The notes below the pieces were generated by a model. It ran no database searches, was not told the origin of the DNA, and saw nothing but the letters and a program-made list of their open reading frames with translations. This document shows positions 44,980 to 54,761 of a DNA stretch of 64,000 bases, piece by piece. The stretch is from Phytophthora quininea (Eukaryota; Oomycota; Peronosporomycetes; Peronosporales; Peronosporaceae). How positions within the stretch are numbered: the stretch's first letter is position 1; every line of letters begins with the position of its first letter. The DNA is taken from NCBI GenBank assembly GCA_011947345.1, contig JAAVTG010000670.1, positions 620,001 to 684,000 of the forward strand, written 5' to 3'. Both the position numbers and the translations under genes were made by a program.

Positions 44980-46274
44980 TCAGGTCCGCACACTCCAGTT
45001 CGGAGACTGGTGCGCCTTGTGCCACTTGAAATCATTCACCTTCGCCCAGAAGCCTGAGTCCTTCTGCACACCCAGCCGCTCGAGCTGCTTTTTCAGACCC
45101 TCAAACTGCAGGCGGTACGGACCGAACTGCATCTGCTGGCAGTCTTCAATGATAGGGTGGCTAGGAATCCGCAAGTGGAACGTCGTAGCAGTGCTCAAAT
45201 GAACGCGCAGCTGACGGCATGCCACGAAGAACTCGCAGCCGTCGCAACCCTCCAGCCACACACTACCGAACACCGCTCCAGTGTAAAACACACAGTTCTT
45301 AAGCGCGTCGCCACGGATCGCCGACGTCTCCACACAAACCAACACGGTGCAATTTATCAGATGCGAGAAATTCAGGTCACGGCGCTTATTGTCATCTTGG
45401 TCCGCAAAGCTGCTGCTGTTGATCACAATCATCTCGTTTTGCTTATTGGAATGCACGAGCTCATCGAACTCGATAGCTCTCTGGGTAGTTGACTGGTTGC
45501 TTCGATCTTCAGCAGGAACTATGGGAGTTTGGACATCATCCTGCTTGGGCTGGTTCTCCGCCTTCTCGGCCTTGGCTCGCCGCGCGGCGTGCGCTCGAAA
45601 AGTAAACTTCTTCCTAGGCGCGAACGTCGTTCTGGTGGAATCGATCAGCTCCAGTAGTTTGGCTATAATCTGCTGTGTGTGACGGACATCGTACGGCGAC
45701 AAGTACATCGAGGCCGCTGTAGCCGCTTCGTCCCGCATAGCGTTCACCTCCAGCACCAGCGCGTCCAGTTTGACCGCTTTCGCCGGCTCAACAGGCAGCG
45801 GCTGCTTCTTCTGCTCGCAGAACAGCCCCACTCGCTTGCGCACATGCGCTTCCTGCTTGGTGAAATTTTCCCAGAAGCTCGTGGCCAGCTCGTCGCTCGT
45901 GGGCTCTCGCTGCAGCAAAGAGTCGCTGGCACTGGAGATCTTGGCGCTCTGCTTTCCTTGCGGCGCTCTTCCAGCGCATGCGCCAGACTCTCTGGGTGGC
46001 TGGCGAACACAGGGAACTCGCCTTTGATGTTGACTCGCTCGGGCCGCACGATGGCGCCGTGCAGCGGGCCGCAGTCGAAGTAGCGCTTGCCCTTGTGCGA
46101 CCCGTCGCCTTTGCCCAGCGGCTTGTCCAGCCGCACACCCACCCAGTCGTCGCCCGGCAGCCCCTCGATGGGCCCCACGTACGCCACCTCCCCATAGCGC
46201 TTGATGCTGGCGCGCAGACTGCCCACGGCGCCCGAGTACAGCACCTCGCAGCGCGTGCCAACCGCCAGCTCCAT
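44980..46274 (-). CDS. CAP-Gly and tubulin-cofactor C (TBCC) fusion protein
   Basis: The N-terminal 90 residues are a CAP-Gly domain: VGPIEGLPGDDWVGVRLDKP, GKGDGSHKGKRYFDC and the GAIVRPERV end. Then comes the TBCC N-terminal helical domain (TSFWENFTKQEAHVRKRV, MYLSPYDVRHTQQII, APRKKFTFRAH) and the C-terminal beta-helix (INCTVLVCVETSAIRGDALK, GSVWLEGCDGCEFFVACRQLRVH, HPIIEDCQQMQFGPY). The Arg in QLRVH corresponds to the arginine finger that stimulates GTP hydrolysis by tubulin in cofactor C. One base is missing near 45955; about 431 residues. CAP-Gly normally belongs to cofactors B and E, so this joins two tubulin-folding functions in one chain. Confidence 0.82.
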
Positions 46275-46422
46275 AAGGATATTGTTTTGTCCTGAAGAGT
46301 GCATATCCGTAATATTCGTCACTTCTTCACCGTGGGTACAATCTCTCCCTCATTTTCGGCGATTGTCAGTACTTTACGTCACGCGTGGCAGGAAGAACGA
46401 GCGGAGCAAGACAAGCAGCGCC

Positions 46423-46901
46423 ATGTACCCTGGAGGAAACCAGCCCCCGCACGGCTACCAGCAGGGCTACCCGCCCCAGCAAGGTTACCCGCCCCAGCAA
46501 GGCTACCCGCCGCAACAAGGCTACCCGCCCAGGGACAACCTGCCTACCCGCCGCAAGGGCAACCTGCCTACCCGCCCCAAGGACAGCCGGGCTACCCGCC
46601 TCAGGCAGCTTACCCTCCAGCTCAACCGGGCTACCCGCCTCAAGCGTACGCGCAACCGGGATATCCCGCTCACGGCGGACACGCCGGACACGGACATGCC
46701 TACCCGGCTCAGCCTGGATACGCGCAGCCGGCGTACGTGGCGCAGCCTGGCGTCGTTGTGATGGGTGGCAAGCACGGGAAACACGGCAAGTATAAACACG
46801 GCAAGCACAAGGGCCACAAGTTCAAGGGCCACAAGTACAAGGGATTTAAGGGCAAAGGCTTCAAGAAAATGGGCAAGAAGATGAAGAAAATGTGGAAGTA
46901 A
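46423..46901 (+). CDS. GYPPQ-repeat protein with Lys/Gly/His-rich tail
   Basis: After MYPGGNQPPHGY come about ten GYPPQ/QPAYPPQ repeats, then AQPAYVAQPGVVVMGG and a basic tail of KHGK and KGHKFKG units ending KKMKKMWK. One C is missing at 46528-46530; about 159 residues. XYPPX-repeat proteins are found in many eukaryotes, often phase-separating or surface-associated; the role is unknown. It shares its AQP.YV.QPGVV junction with the gene at 55855-56394. A TCATTTTC initiator-like site lies about 70 bases upstream. Confidence 0.7.
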
Positions 46902-47163
46902 AGCGTGGGGAAGGAATGCCAGGGCCTGCTGCAATCTGGGTGGGCCCCGCCGATACAGAGAAGGCAATCGGTGCAAGTGATGACCGTGGCGTTGTGCGTA
47001 GTAGTTTGTGCTAAGAGGATGCAGTGCTTTCTCGAATAACACTGCGTCGCCGTGGGCTTGTCGTTGTGTTTTCTATTGTTGCCGATGTTGAAGTCGGTCG
47101 GAATGAGTCAGCAAATGAAACAGAACCCCTCGTTGACTGCTTCATGAAAATGTATTGTTCGCG
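46902..47163. other. Intergenic between convergent small genes
   Basis: No gene seen. It lies between the ends of the GYPPQ gene and Pro/His gene A. Confidence 0.4.
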
Positions 47164-47411
47164 TCAGCGCCAACCGTGGTGGTGGTGCGGCGGGCCATGG
47201 TGCGGCGGGCCATGGTGCGGCGACGGTGGGTCATGATGGCGGTGATGTGGCGGCGGCGGTGGACTGTGCTGTGATGGGGGCGGCGGTCCTTGATGATAAT
47301 GCGGAGGAGGTGGTGGGCCTTGATGGTAGTGCGGCGGAGGAGGTGGCGACAGGCCGTGATGGTGATGCGGGGAGGTCCGTGGTGGTGTGGAGGCGAGTGC
47401 GGTCGGAACAT
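47164..47411 (-). CDS. Pro/His-rich small protein A
   Basis: From the ATG at 47411 the product starts MFRPHSPPHHHGPP, continues in the next frame (one C missing in the run 47369-47372) with PPPPPHYHQGPPPPPHYHQG units, and ends HHHHGWR. That is 82 residues, about 70 percent Pro plus His. No signal peptide. It belongs to a local family with genes B, C and D, sharing an M(F/Y)-type start, SPP/HGPP blocks and a C-terminal His run followed by Trp. An oomycete core promoter sits 29-42 bases upstream. Metal binding is possible from the His content but is inference. Confidence 0.6.
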
Positions 47412-47439
47412 GACTTTGTCGAAGCTTCTTGGGTCTGGT

Positions 47440-47453
47440 GAATTGAGGAATGA
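47440..47453 (-). promoter_or_regulatory. Oomycete initiator/FPR core promoter, gene A
   Basis: TCATTCCTCAATTC on the minus strand matches the initiator-plus-flanking-region core promoter known from Phytophthora (GCTCATTYYNCAWTTT). It is about 30 bases before the ATG at 47411. Confidence 0.65.
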
Positions 47454-48081
47454 CGCTGAGCAAGAAGGCTTTCACGACTTTGGCAGTCGTGACATTGCCA
47501 CAGGCAATCATCGAGAATGGTCCCGCAGCTGCTGCTCCGCTTCTCAGGCAAAATCCACACGACCAAGAAGATCGTGTTGATTTTGGATGCAATCGGCGGT
47601 GGAGGCGAACGATTTGGACATCGAAATAGTTAAGGTTACTACACTGGTGGTACCATTAGCCTCCACGTTATCACCCTATCGCGAGCAAGTGTGCTGCGGC
47701 GATTTCGACGGCGCCACCAGTTCGTTGCAATCAAGCAGCAACATTTCTGAGCATGCGTTGGCTTGTTCCGCTAGAACGTCATTGCAACGAGTCATTGCAG
47801 CGAGCGCACCGACGAGCTTGACCAAAGTCTGGGGCATAATCGACGTCTGATATCGGCCGACGATTTTGTTTCGGCTCTTGCAGATCATCTTCTCCTCGCT
47901 GACCTTCGTCCTCGTCCTCGACCCCAAGGTTGCGACAGACCTAGCGTGGGTTAACTCCGCCTTGACCTGGTCTCTGCTGCAGGTTCAACCGCTGCTTCGT
48001 GTGCCTTGTGCATCATGATGCCCAATGCGCCGCGTCGAGATCCGCAGCGCTTTGTCGTCGACAGCTCAAGTCGGCTGCGCC
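47454..48081. other. Intergenic between divergent genes A and B
   Basis: About 630 bases without a recognisable gene. Both flanking genes have their core promoter at its edges. Confidence 0.45.
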
Positions 48082-48100
48082 TTCATTCCTCAATTCGCCA
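48082..48100 (+). promoter_or_regulatory. Oomycete initiator/FPR core promoter, gene B
   Basis: TTCATTCCTCAATTCGCCA, nearly identical to the site of gene A, ends about 32 bases before the ATG at 48133. Confidence 0.7.
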
Positions 48101-48132
48101 AGAACTCGAGCAATCTCGCTGTTGAGAAAGAC

Positions 48133-48332
48133 ATGTTCCGCCCGCATTCGCCGCGCCACCACAGCCCGCCCCCGCCGGATCACCGCGGCCCTCCGCCACA
48201 CAGCCCGCCGCATTCGCCGCGTCACCACAGTCCTCCGCCCCCGCACCACCACGGCCCGCTGCACAGTCCTCCCCACCACCACAGCCCGCCTCCGCCAGAC
48301 CACCGCGGCCCCCTCCCCACCGCGGCTGGTAA
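48133..48332 (+). CDS. Pro/His-rich small protein B
   Basis: It starts MFRPHSPRHHSPPPPDHRGPP, then repeats of HSPPHSPRHH and HHHGPLHSPP. With one C restored in the run 48309-48313 it ends HRGW before a TAA at 48330, giving 66 residues. In the sequence as given the frame instead runs on to 48372 with an unrelated tail. The restored end matches the family's terminal Gly-Trp, which supports it. Closest to gene A in sequence and promoter, and in opposite orientation. Confidence 0.6.
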
Positions 48333-48628
48333 GCGAGGATATGGTGTCGTCATGCCAGTAAAACTTGCGTGAGTTTGACGTCATCGCCACAAGACACATC
48401 GCAATCGTAAAAATATACATTTACACCGCGTAACAGCACTTTAGCGCTTCCACTTTGTTTATCTATCCCTACTGCGAATGAAAATGCGGTTGTCCTTGCC
48501 GAAGCTTTGTGTCACTAGGTAGGTCTCAAAGATGTGCTTCAAGGTCAGCCAGATTGACCCGGATCGTGAGACGCGAATGCGTGCGGTCGTGTGCGCTGGT
48601 GATCATCCACCCTCTGCTAGTGAATTCG

Positions 48629-48645
48629 CCACAACGCAATTTGCC
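48629..48645 (+). promoter_or_regulatory. Possible core promoter, gene C
   Basis: CCACAACGCAATTTGCC matches the FPR half (CAWTTTNCC), but the initiator half is weak. About 55 bases before the ATG. Confidence 0.3.
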
Positions 48646-48699
48646 GCCCCAAGCTCACAAGATCTCCAGACAGCAAGAGAGGACAGCAAGTTAACGCCG

Positions 48700-49002
48700 A
48701 TGTACCATCACTTCCCAGGGTCGCCGCACGGACGACTCTCCCCGCCTCCCATGGAGTATCCGCCACCAGGACCGCCTCCAATGGAATTTTCGCCACCAAA
48801 ACCACCTCCGCCGCCGCAGCCGATGTACGCTCCGCCACCACCGCCGCCTGAAGCTTTTTCACCTCCCTATCACCACCACGGCCCGCCGCCGCCCTACGGC
48901 TACCCGCCCCCGCCCTACGGCTACCCGCCCCCGCCAGAGCCCGGTTTCGGGCCTCCGCCACCCGTGTCACCGCCGCATCACCACCACCACCCAGGGTGGT
49001 AA
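48700..49002 (+). CDS. Pro/His/Tyr-rich small protein C
   Basis: An open frame of 100 residues starting MYHHFPGSPHGRLSPPP. It continues with MEYPPPGPPPMEFSPPKPPP, YGYPPPPYGYPPPP repeats and a terminal HHHHHPGW. The FPGSPHGR block is shared with gene D. The frame is intact here. It is open upstream to 48532, but the upstream part has ordinary composition and the promoter-like site lies inside it, so I start at 48700. Function unknown. Confidence 0.6.
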   Translation: MYHHFPGSPHGRLSPPPMEYPPPGPPPMEFSPPKPPPPPQPMYAPPPPPPEAFSPPYHHHGPPPPYGYPPPPYGYPPPPEPGFGPPPPVSPPHHHHHPGW

Positions 49003-49254
49003 ACTTGCGCGGATAGCTCAGCAGCCACGCTAAACGGCACGTAATGAATTCCTGTTCGACTGCAGCAGCTTTCTTAAGGCCGACAAAGAATGCTTGATCG
49101 ATCTCCTACTGGTAGCGGAGCACCGGCAGCTCCTTCTCGCGACAAACAGACTCTGGATTTTGCTTACGGTCCTGACGGGGTGTCCCAGTGCGTTTGAAAG
49201 CAGATCAAGCGCGGTGCCATCGGATCTTCCTACCTTTTGCCAACCGCAACGCGA

Positions 49255-49272
49255 GCTCATTACGCATTTTCC
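49255..49272 (+). promoter_or_regulatory. Oomycete initiator/FPR core promoter, gene D
   Basis: GCTCATTACGCATTTTCC is a near-perfect match to the oomycete core promoter, including the GCTCATT initiator. It lies 52 bases before the ATG at 49324. Confidence 0.8.
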
Positions 49273-49323
49273 TTCGTCAAGAACACACGACCACCAGCAA
49301 GAAAAACGACCAGCAAGCACAGT

Positions 49324-49554
49324 ATGTTCCCGTTCCCTGGATCGCCGCACGGAAGACGCTGTCCGCCCCCGCCCCCGATGGTCTACGGTCCGCCGATGGT
49401 AGTGTACGGCCCACCCCCGCCGCCAGTGGTCTATGCAGCACCGCTGCCACCGCCGGTAATTTACGAAGTCCCGCCGCCTCCGCCTCCGGTCTACTACGAG
49501 TACCCGCCACTGTTCTCGCCGCCGCACCACCATCATCATCACCATTGCTGGTGA
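49324..49554 (+). CDS. Pro/Tyr/His-rich small protein D
   Basis: 76 residues, intact. It starts MFPFPGSPHGRRCPPPPPM, followed by VYGPPMVVYGPPPPPVVYAA and IYEVPPPPPPVYYEYPP, and ends SPPHHHHHHHCW. The Pro-Tyr/Val alternation resembles structural or coat proteins. There is no signal peptide. The two Cys, one next to the terminal Trp, could form disulphides or bind metal with the seven His. Best supported member of the family because both promoter and frame are intact. Confidence 0.65.
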   Translation: MFPFPGSPHGRRCPPPPPMVYGPPMVVYGPPPPPVVYAAPLPPPVIYEVPPPPPPVYYEYPPLFSPPHHHHHHHCW

Positions 49555-49848
49555 TCACCAAGAACACCCGAAAACGGCAACAAAACGGCAACAGTAATAT
49601 AAAGCACATGTAAAACCAAAGCGCGCAGTCTGTCTTGTCTGGCAATTGCTTCCATCGCCAACGAAAGCAGACACGAGTTCGGGAAGTTCGGCTTCGTCTT
49701 CCAGACCCAGCTATTTCTAACCCAGGTCTTCGTGTCACACGGGTTTGCACAAGTCACAGATTGCAACAACTCTGCGACTTGTGAGGCATTCTCGAACTTG
49801 CTCGACAGCGAAGCGCTCACAGCTTGGCCAAGCAGATTCTCGCTAGAC

Positions 49849-50210
49849 ATGCCACTACCGTTCGGAGACGGTCACCATCGCCGTCACTCGGATTTTGGTT
49901 TGAATCCGTCCCGCTTGCTCGACTTCACAGACGATCTGTTCCATTGCCGATGCGCCACCACCCCGCTCTCTCCACGACCGAGTCCGCATTGGTACTATGT
50001 CCCGCCCCGCTTTGTTATGGTCATCCACCGCCGCCACTACCGCTACCTCCGTCGCCGTATGACTGGCAGCACCCAAGCATTAACCCCCGCAGCACCCACT
50101 GGTCCAGGAACGTGGATCAAATCCACGAGCACGAACTCCGGCGCCATCGGCACCAACGAAGTAAACGACAGCACGCCTACGCCGTCTGCACCCCGGCCGA
50201 CGAAGCGTGA
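49849..50210 (+). CDS. Possible divergent fifth member of the Pro-rich cluster
   Basis: From the ATG at 49849: MPLPFGDGHHRRHSDFGLNP, then a SPRPSPHWYYVPP segment. With one C restored near 50004, a Pro-rich run (GHPPPPLPLPPSPYDW) follows and the frame ends at 50210. It lacks the terminal His-Trp of the others, so membership is weak. Same orientation and spacing as genes C and D. Confidence 0.35.
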
Positions 50211-50505
50211 GTGAGCAGCACTCCATAGTTCCTTTTGTATAATAATCGCTCAAGTTTCCTCATTTGCCCAGCCTAGTATTGTTCGAGTGACGGAATATAA
50301 TCGCCCGCTACTGCCGCCTTCGTCCTCGAATTCGCCATGGCGTGCTCGTGCCCACCGCGGCAATCGTCATACCAATACGACCTGTTGCAACCTGCCCTGC
50401 CATTTGAAACGTAGATTGTCCTATTGTGAACAGCTCTTCGTCAGATCCGTCAGGGCATGCAAAAGGAGTCACCGCAGACATTGCTTCTGTCCACGGCCAA
50501 ACTAA
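50211..50505. other. Intergenic, no gene seen
   Basis: AT-richer than its surroundings. It probably holds the 3' ends of the convergent neighbours. Confidence 0.4.
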
Positions 50506-52514
50506 TTAAATTATGGCGCGGTTAATTTGCCTTTGAAAATGTGTGACGACCTTGTCGATGAGGTCCGCTTGGAGGTGGTGGCTTAGGCCGACATACCACG
50601 AACGCGCACGCGCTTGCAGCGCTAGTAATTCTTCTGTTGGAGTCCACGCGCCCCACTCGCTGCTGTCGTATCCCTGCTTTGATTTCGATGACCCTGCATC
50701 CTTCTTGGGCCGAATGAAATACCGATCCATCAGGCGCGGAAGATCGCGCTTCCAGTCGCTCACGAATAGAACCGGGGCGTTCAATCGACGAAGAACACCA
50801 TGCACGTCTTCAGGGACACATCGCCACGAGTCAGGGTAGGCTGGGTGGAAGAATAGGCCGGGGGACTGGCATTGCTCCGGAAGTTCCTCTACAATGGGGA
50901 TCGATCCGGCCGATAACGCTTCCCAGATGCGGTACTGCTCAGGGTTCTTGCCCAATGGACAAACAGTGAACACAGATTGCTGCAAGGTGGACACGTAGGC
51001 AGCAGGTGCCGCCGACAAATACCAGCGCCAAGCGGTGCCGAGACGCTTGTCAACAGCTTGGAGGGCCTTAAACAGCATATCGTTGTGTTCAACAACACAG
51101 CGTCGGGTGTTCGCTCGCGTTGCACTCTCCAGGTCACCACACACTCGCAAGGCGGCCATCATGGCCTGCACTCGTGTAGGTTTCTCTTTCGTCCAACTCA
51201 CCATGAGGTTGAGCAAGAACTTTCGCCCGATCCCAGATATGAGAGGGCCGGCGGGTTCAAATGATGCGCGTTCAGCGGGAAGCCGTGCTCGAAGCTCGGT
51301 CCGAGGGGCAGTGAAGCAAAGCGGCTCCCATCTACCAGCGCGCAGTCACCGTACGGCAGCAGACCAAACTTGATCGCTGCATTATCCAGGAAGCGATTGG
51401 GCTCTGGGTTGTTGCAGTTCTCGTTTGCAAGCGTGAGAAAGCCCACGCGAGGTTCAGCCGGGAGGGCATCGCTCTCAAAGAAGCGGTGAACAGAGTCCAA
51501 CGACTGAGCGGCAACAAGAAGATTGCTCTGAGCAGGCAAGTTGCGTAGCTCCTGAGCACTGTGGACGACACGGAATTCCAGGTTGAGCGCGTCAATCACC
51601 CGAATCGAAGACTCTGCAAAGGGTGTCTCCACGCGAGGGTCAAAGTATGGCCCCAGAAGACTATGCCACAGGTACGGGAATAGCGTGATCTCGTCCACCG
51701 GCCGTGCCTTGACGAACCCAGACGTCACGATCGCAGCAGCGTCTCGGTCGCTGTCTCCAGACGAGCTCGACGCCGTCCAGTACTGAGGCAGCGGCTCTAC
51801 GATGGGGATCAATTGGTCCGGGTTCAGCTCAAGTACGTGGTCGTAGTCGAATGGGACCACATACACCTTGATGCGCTGCTTCTGCGTTGTCCCGCGATCC
51901 TTGTGACTTGCAGCGTATCGTTCAATGATCGGGTCCAAGGTACGAAACGTAGCTTGTGCAGCCATGGCGTCTCGGAACCTGCACGTGTTCATGATGTCGG
52001 TGGGCAACTTGTGCGAAGCCGCATGCAGCCTCTCGCCAGAGTTCGCGAGCGAATACCACTCGTATGGTTGCTCCACGTAGGACCCAGTGCGCAGTTTGAG
52101 CACCACCGTACTGGTTCCAACGCTGACGAGAGCTAGAAACAGCGCGGCCATTGCTGACCGGCGCGCAAGCTTCTTCCAGTCGAACACGTGGACGTCTCTC
52201 TCTCCTTGTTCGTCTTCTTCGGCACCCGTCCGTGCTGCTCTGGTCTCCTCCTCCAGCTCCTTGATGGTGTCTGCAGCTGAGGAGCGTCTTCGTATCGGGG
52301 CATCCACGGACGTTCGTCGGTCTCTTGGGGTGCAGTCACCGGCTTCCTTCTGTCGGCTTTGTGTTCTGTGTCGGCGTCGTCGACTCCATTTCGCGTTCCG
52401 TTCGTTTCGGTAGGACCAGCAGACCAGCAGACCGATGACCTGCAGGATGACACCCGTGGCCCATGCCCACAGCAGCATCGCCATGGACGGATACATGTGC
52501 AGCGCATTGGCCAT
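50506..52514 (-). CDS. RXYLT1/TMEM5-like type II glycosyltransferase
   Basis: The N-terminus has a membrane anchor (AMLLWAWATGVILQVIGLLV) and a second hydrophobic stretch (SAMAALFLALVSVGTSTVVL). The exostosin-like catalytic region follows, with RIKVYVVPFDYDHVLEL, NLLVAAQSLDSVHRF and PRVGFLTLANENCN. The diagnostic C-terminal block TVCPLGKNPEQYRIWEALSAGSIPIVE matches RXYLT1, the Golgi xylosyltransferase of animal dystroglycan glycans. The frame breaks near 51262 (one base missing before PAGPLISGIGRKF). I chose the Met at 52514 (MANALHMYPS); an in-frame Met at 52622 is possible. The acceptor here must differ from the animal one. Confidence 0.75.
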
Positions 52515-52933
52515 GGCTGCCGAAGGGATGAATCTGCACTGCCGCAGCGATGCGGACGCTGAGCACAGGCGCTCAAGGTCGATAATGGGTACCGTGGATC
52601 GCTCTGCGGATAGTCGTTGCATTCGAGCATAGTGACTGCAAGTGTGCACACGTCGCAGAGTCGTTTCGGGTGTCAAACGGTCGGACCTGCCTTTGCAAAT
52701 CGGCATGCTGATGCAGGGGTTCCGGAAATTGAGAGGGTGGTTTGATTATTTGGATAATCATTTTTTTGCAATTCTTTCAAGTCCGTTTGTCGCCATTTCC
52801 ATAGATGAGCATGCAAGCCAACCTTCAGCTGAAGCGACAAGCTCACGGCGCTCCGCTGGAAGCACGCCGTAATTATCTGTGGAAACCTTTTCACTCTCGA
52901 TTTTACCTCGCCAAGGCTACCCAAAGCACCACC

Positions 52934-54761
52934 ATGCCCGAACTCGCCGCCTCCCCCTTCCACCAGCTACTTCACAGGCTGTAGAAGCCTCTCGCCCTCG
53001 CTCTGGACGAAAGCCTGACGCTGCCTGGGACAGTGCGGATGTAGACTCACAGGATGGTGTGTGGTGCAAGAAATGTGGAGAGCTCGTCCAGACCACCGGA
53101 CGGACCCATGTGGAGCGCATCACGCACCACCTGGCCAAGAGGTGCTCTCCTCGAGCACAATCAGCCCTGATTACGGACACGTATTGTCCTCGGCTCAAAG
53201 ATGGGATCTCAAAAAGTTCCAAGAGCAGCTGGTTTGGTGGGTGTACAGTAGGGGCATGGCTTTCTACAAGGTTAGTCACGCCAGCTTGCTGGATGCGCTT
53301 CGGCTACTGAATCCCGGAGCCGAACTGCCATCTGCTGACCAACTATCAACGACGTTACTGGACCGTGCATACGCCAAGTCCATCAAGAGCCTTCAGTCCA
53401 AGGTTGGGGGAGGATCGTTTCTCTTGTGACAGATGCTTGGACTGACATCAACGGTCTCTCGGTTGTCAACGACATGGCTGTCGCCGGCAAGGACACCTTC
53501 TTTCTTGAGTCGGTGTATACAGGGTCTCAATCGCATGACGCCGAGTTTCTAACTTCGGATATCGAGCGCATCATCGACAAGTATGACTTCCTGCAAGTTG
53601 ATGCCGCCGTGACGGATAACACGGCCACTAACAAGGCCGCTTGGTGATCACTTAAATCCAAGTTCCCTGGTGTCTTTTTCTACGGGTGCGTGTGTCACGC
53701 TCTGCACCTACTAGTGAAAGATATTGTCAAGAAACTCAAGTAGATGGACGCATTACAAGATGGCTGCAAGAAGATCGTGATATTTTTAAGTCTCACCACA
53801 AGATGTGGCATGACTTGTCCACACGACTGAAAGAGGGTGGGATGCGCCTTCTAGCAAAATCCGGTGACACCTGGTGGGGATCTTTGCTGGCATGCTTCAA
53901 GACGATTCTTGCTGCAGAGACAATTCTATTCTCGCGAGTATCGGCCCGCCAGTTTCTAATCGCGAAGACGAAGAAGCAGAAGAAAGATCGGCGGACCGTG
54001 TACGACTTGGTGACCTCGGACAAGTTCGTGCCTCGTCTCAAAAGGCGGTAGCCATACTCGAGCCCTGACAAGGCTCTGAAGAGGTTCGAGAAAAACGAAA
54101 CTCCGGTGTCTGAGATGTATCAGCTGTCCGCTGATCTTTCCAGTCAGCTGTCAAAGTCTGATCTCACGACTGGTGAGAGCAAGATTGTGAAGTCTTTGGT
54201 CAAGGCCCGCTTTGAGTTCATCTCTGGGAAAGCGCATGGTATGGCATACCTGCTCGACCCAAAATACGCTGGCGTCAGTATGGACACCAAGACTCAAGGC
54301 GATACGGAACACTTTTTTCTTGGCTGGGATCTCGCAACGAAGAAAAGGCTATGCTAGAGCTTGCAAATTTCCATGGGTTTGTCCATGAGTTCAAAGACGC
54401 CCGTCCCCGACAATGGAAGCTGCTATGTGACCGCAAGATCCCACTGTACGATTTATGGTGTGGACTGACGCAGTTTCCGCTGCTCCAAAAGATAGCTCTA
54501 CAGTTGTTTCGCTGTGCGACTTCAAGTGCTGCATCTGAGCGGAACTTCTCCACTCACGCATTCATACACTCCAAGCTGCGCAACCGCCTTTCCCCAATTC
54601 GCGTAGAGAAGCTCGTACACATATTCTTCAACGCAAAGAATATCTGTGCCGATGACATCGAGCATTACACGCATTTGGAGGATATAGTGCGAGCTGCTGA
54701 CGACGGGAATGAGGAGGACACTGAAGATGGCAACCAGAGCGAGGATTTCGTGTACTACTAG
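52934..54761 (+). pseudogene. Degenerate hAT-family transposase
   Basis: Fragments in all three frames line up as one hAT transposase. There is a BED-like finger (WCKKCGELV...HVERITHHLAKRC), TDAWTDINGLSVVND, DAAVTDNTATNKAAW, WGSLLACFKTIL, and a dimerisation domain with PLYDLWCGLTQFPLLQKIAL and ASERNFSTHAFIHSKLRNRL. At least two true in-frame stops (53645, 53741) and several frame changes interrupt it. Unlike the homopolymer losses elsewhere, the stops mark real decay. The last 400 bases are the best preserved. Confidence 0.8.

Noticed and set aside
48159..48310. CRISPR-like or tandem satellite array in the Pro/His genes
   Set aside because: The repetition follows codons for Pro and His, with no constant repeat-spacer structure. 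The organism is also eukaryotic.
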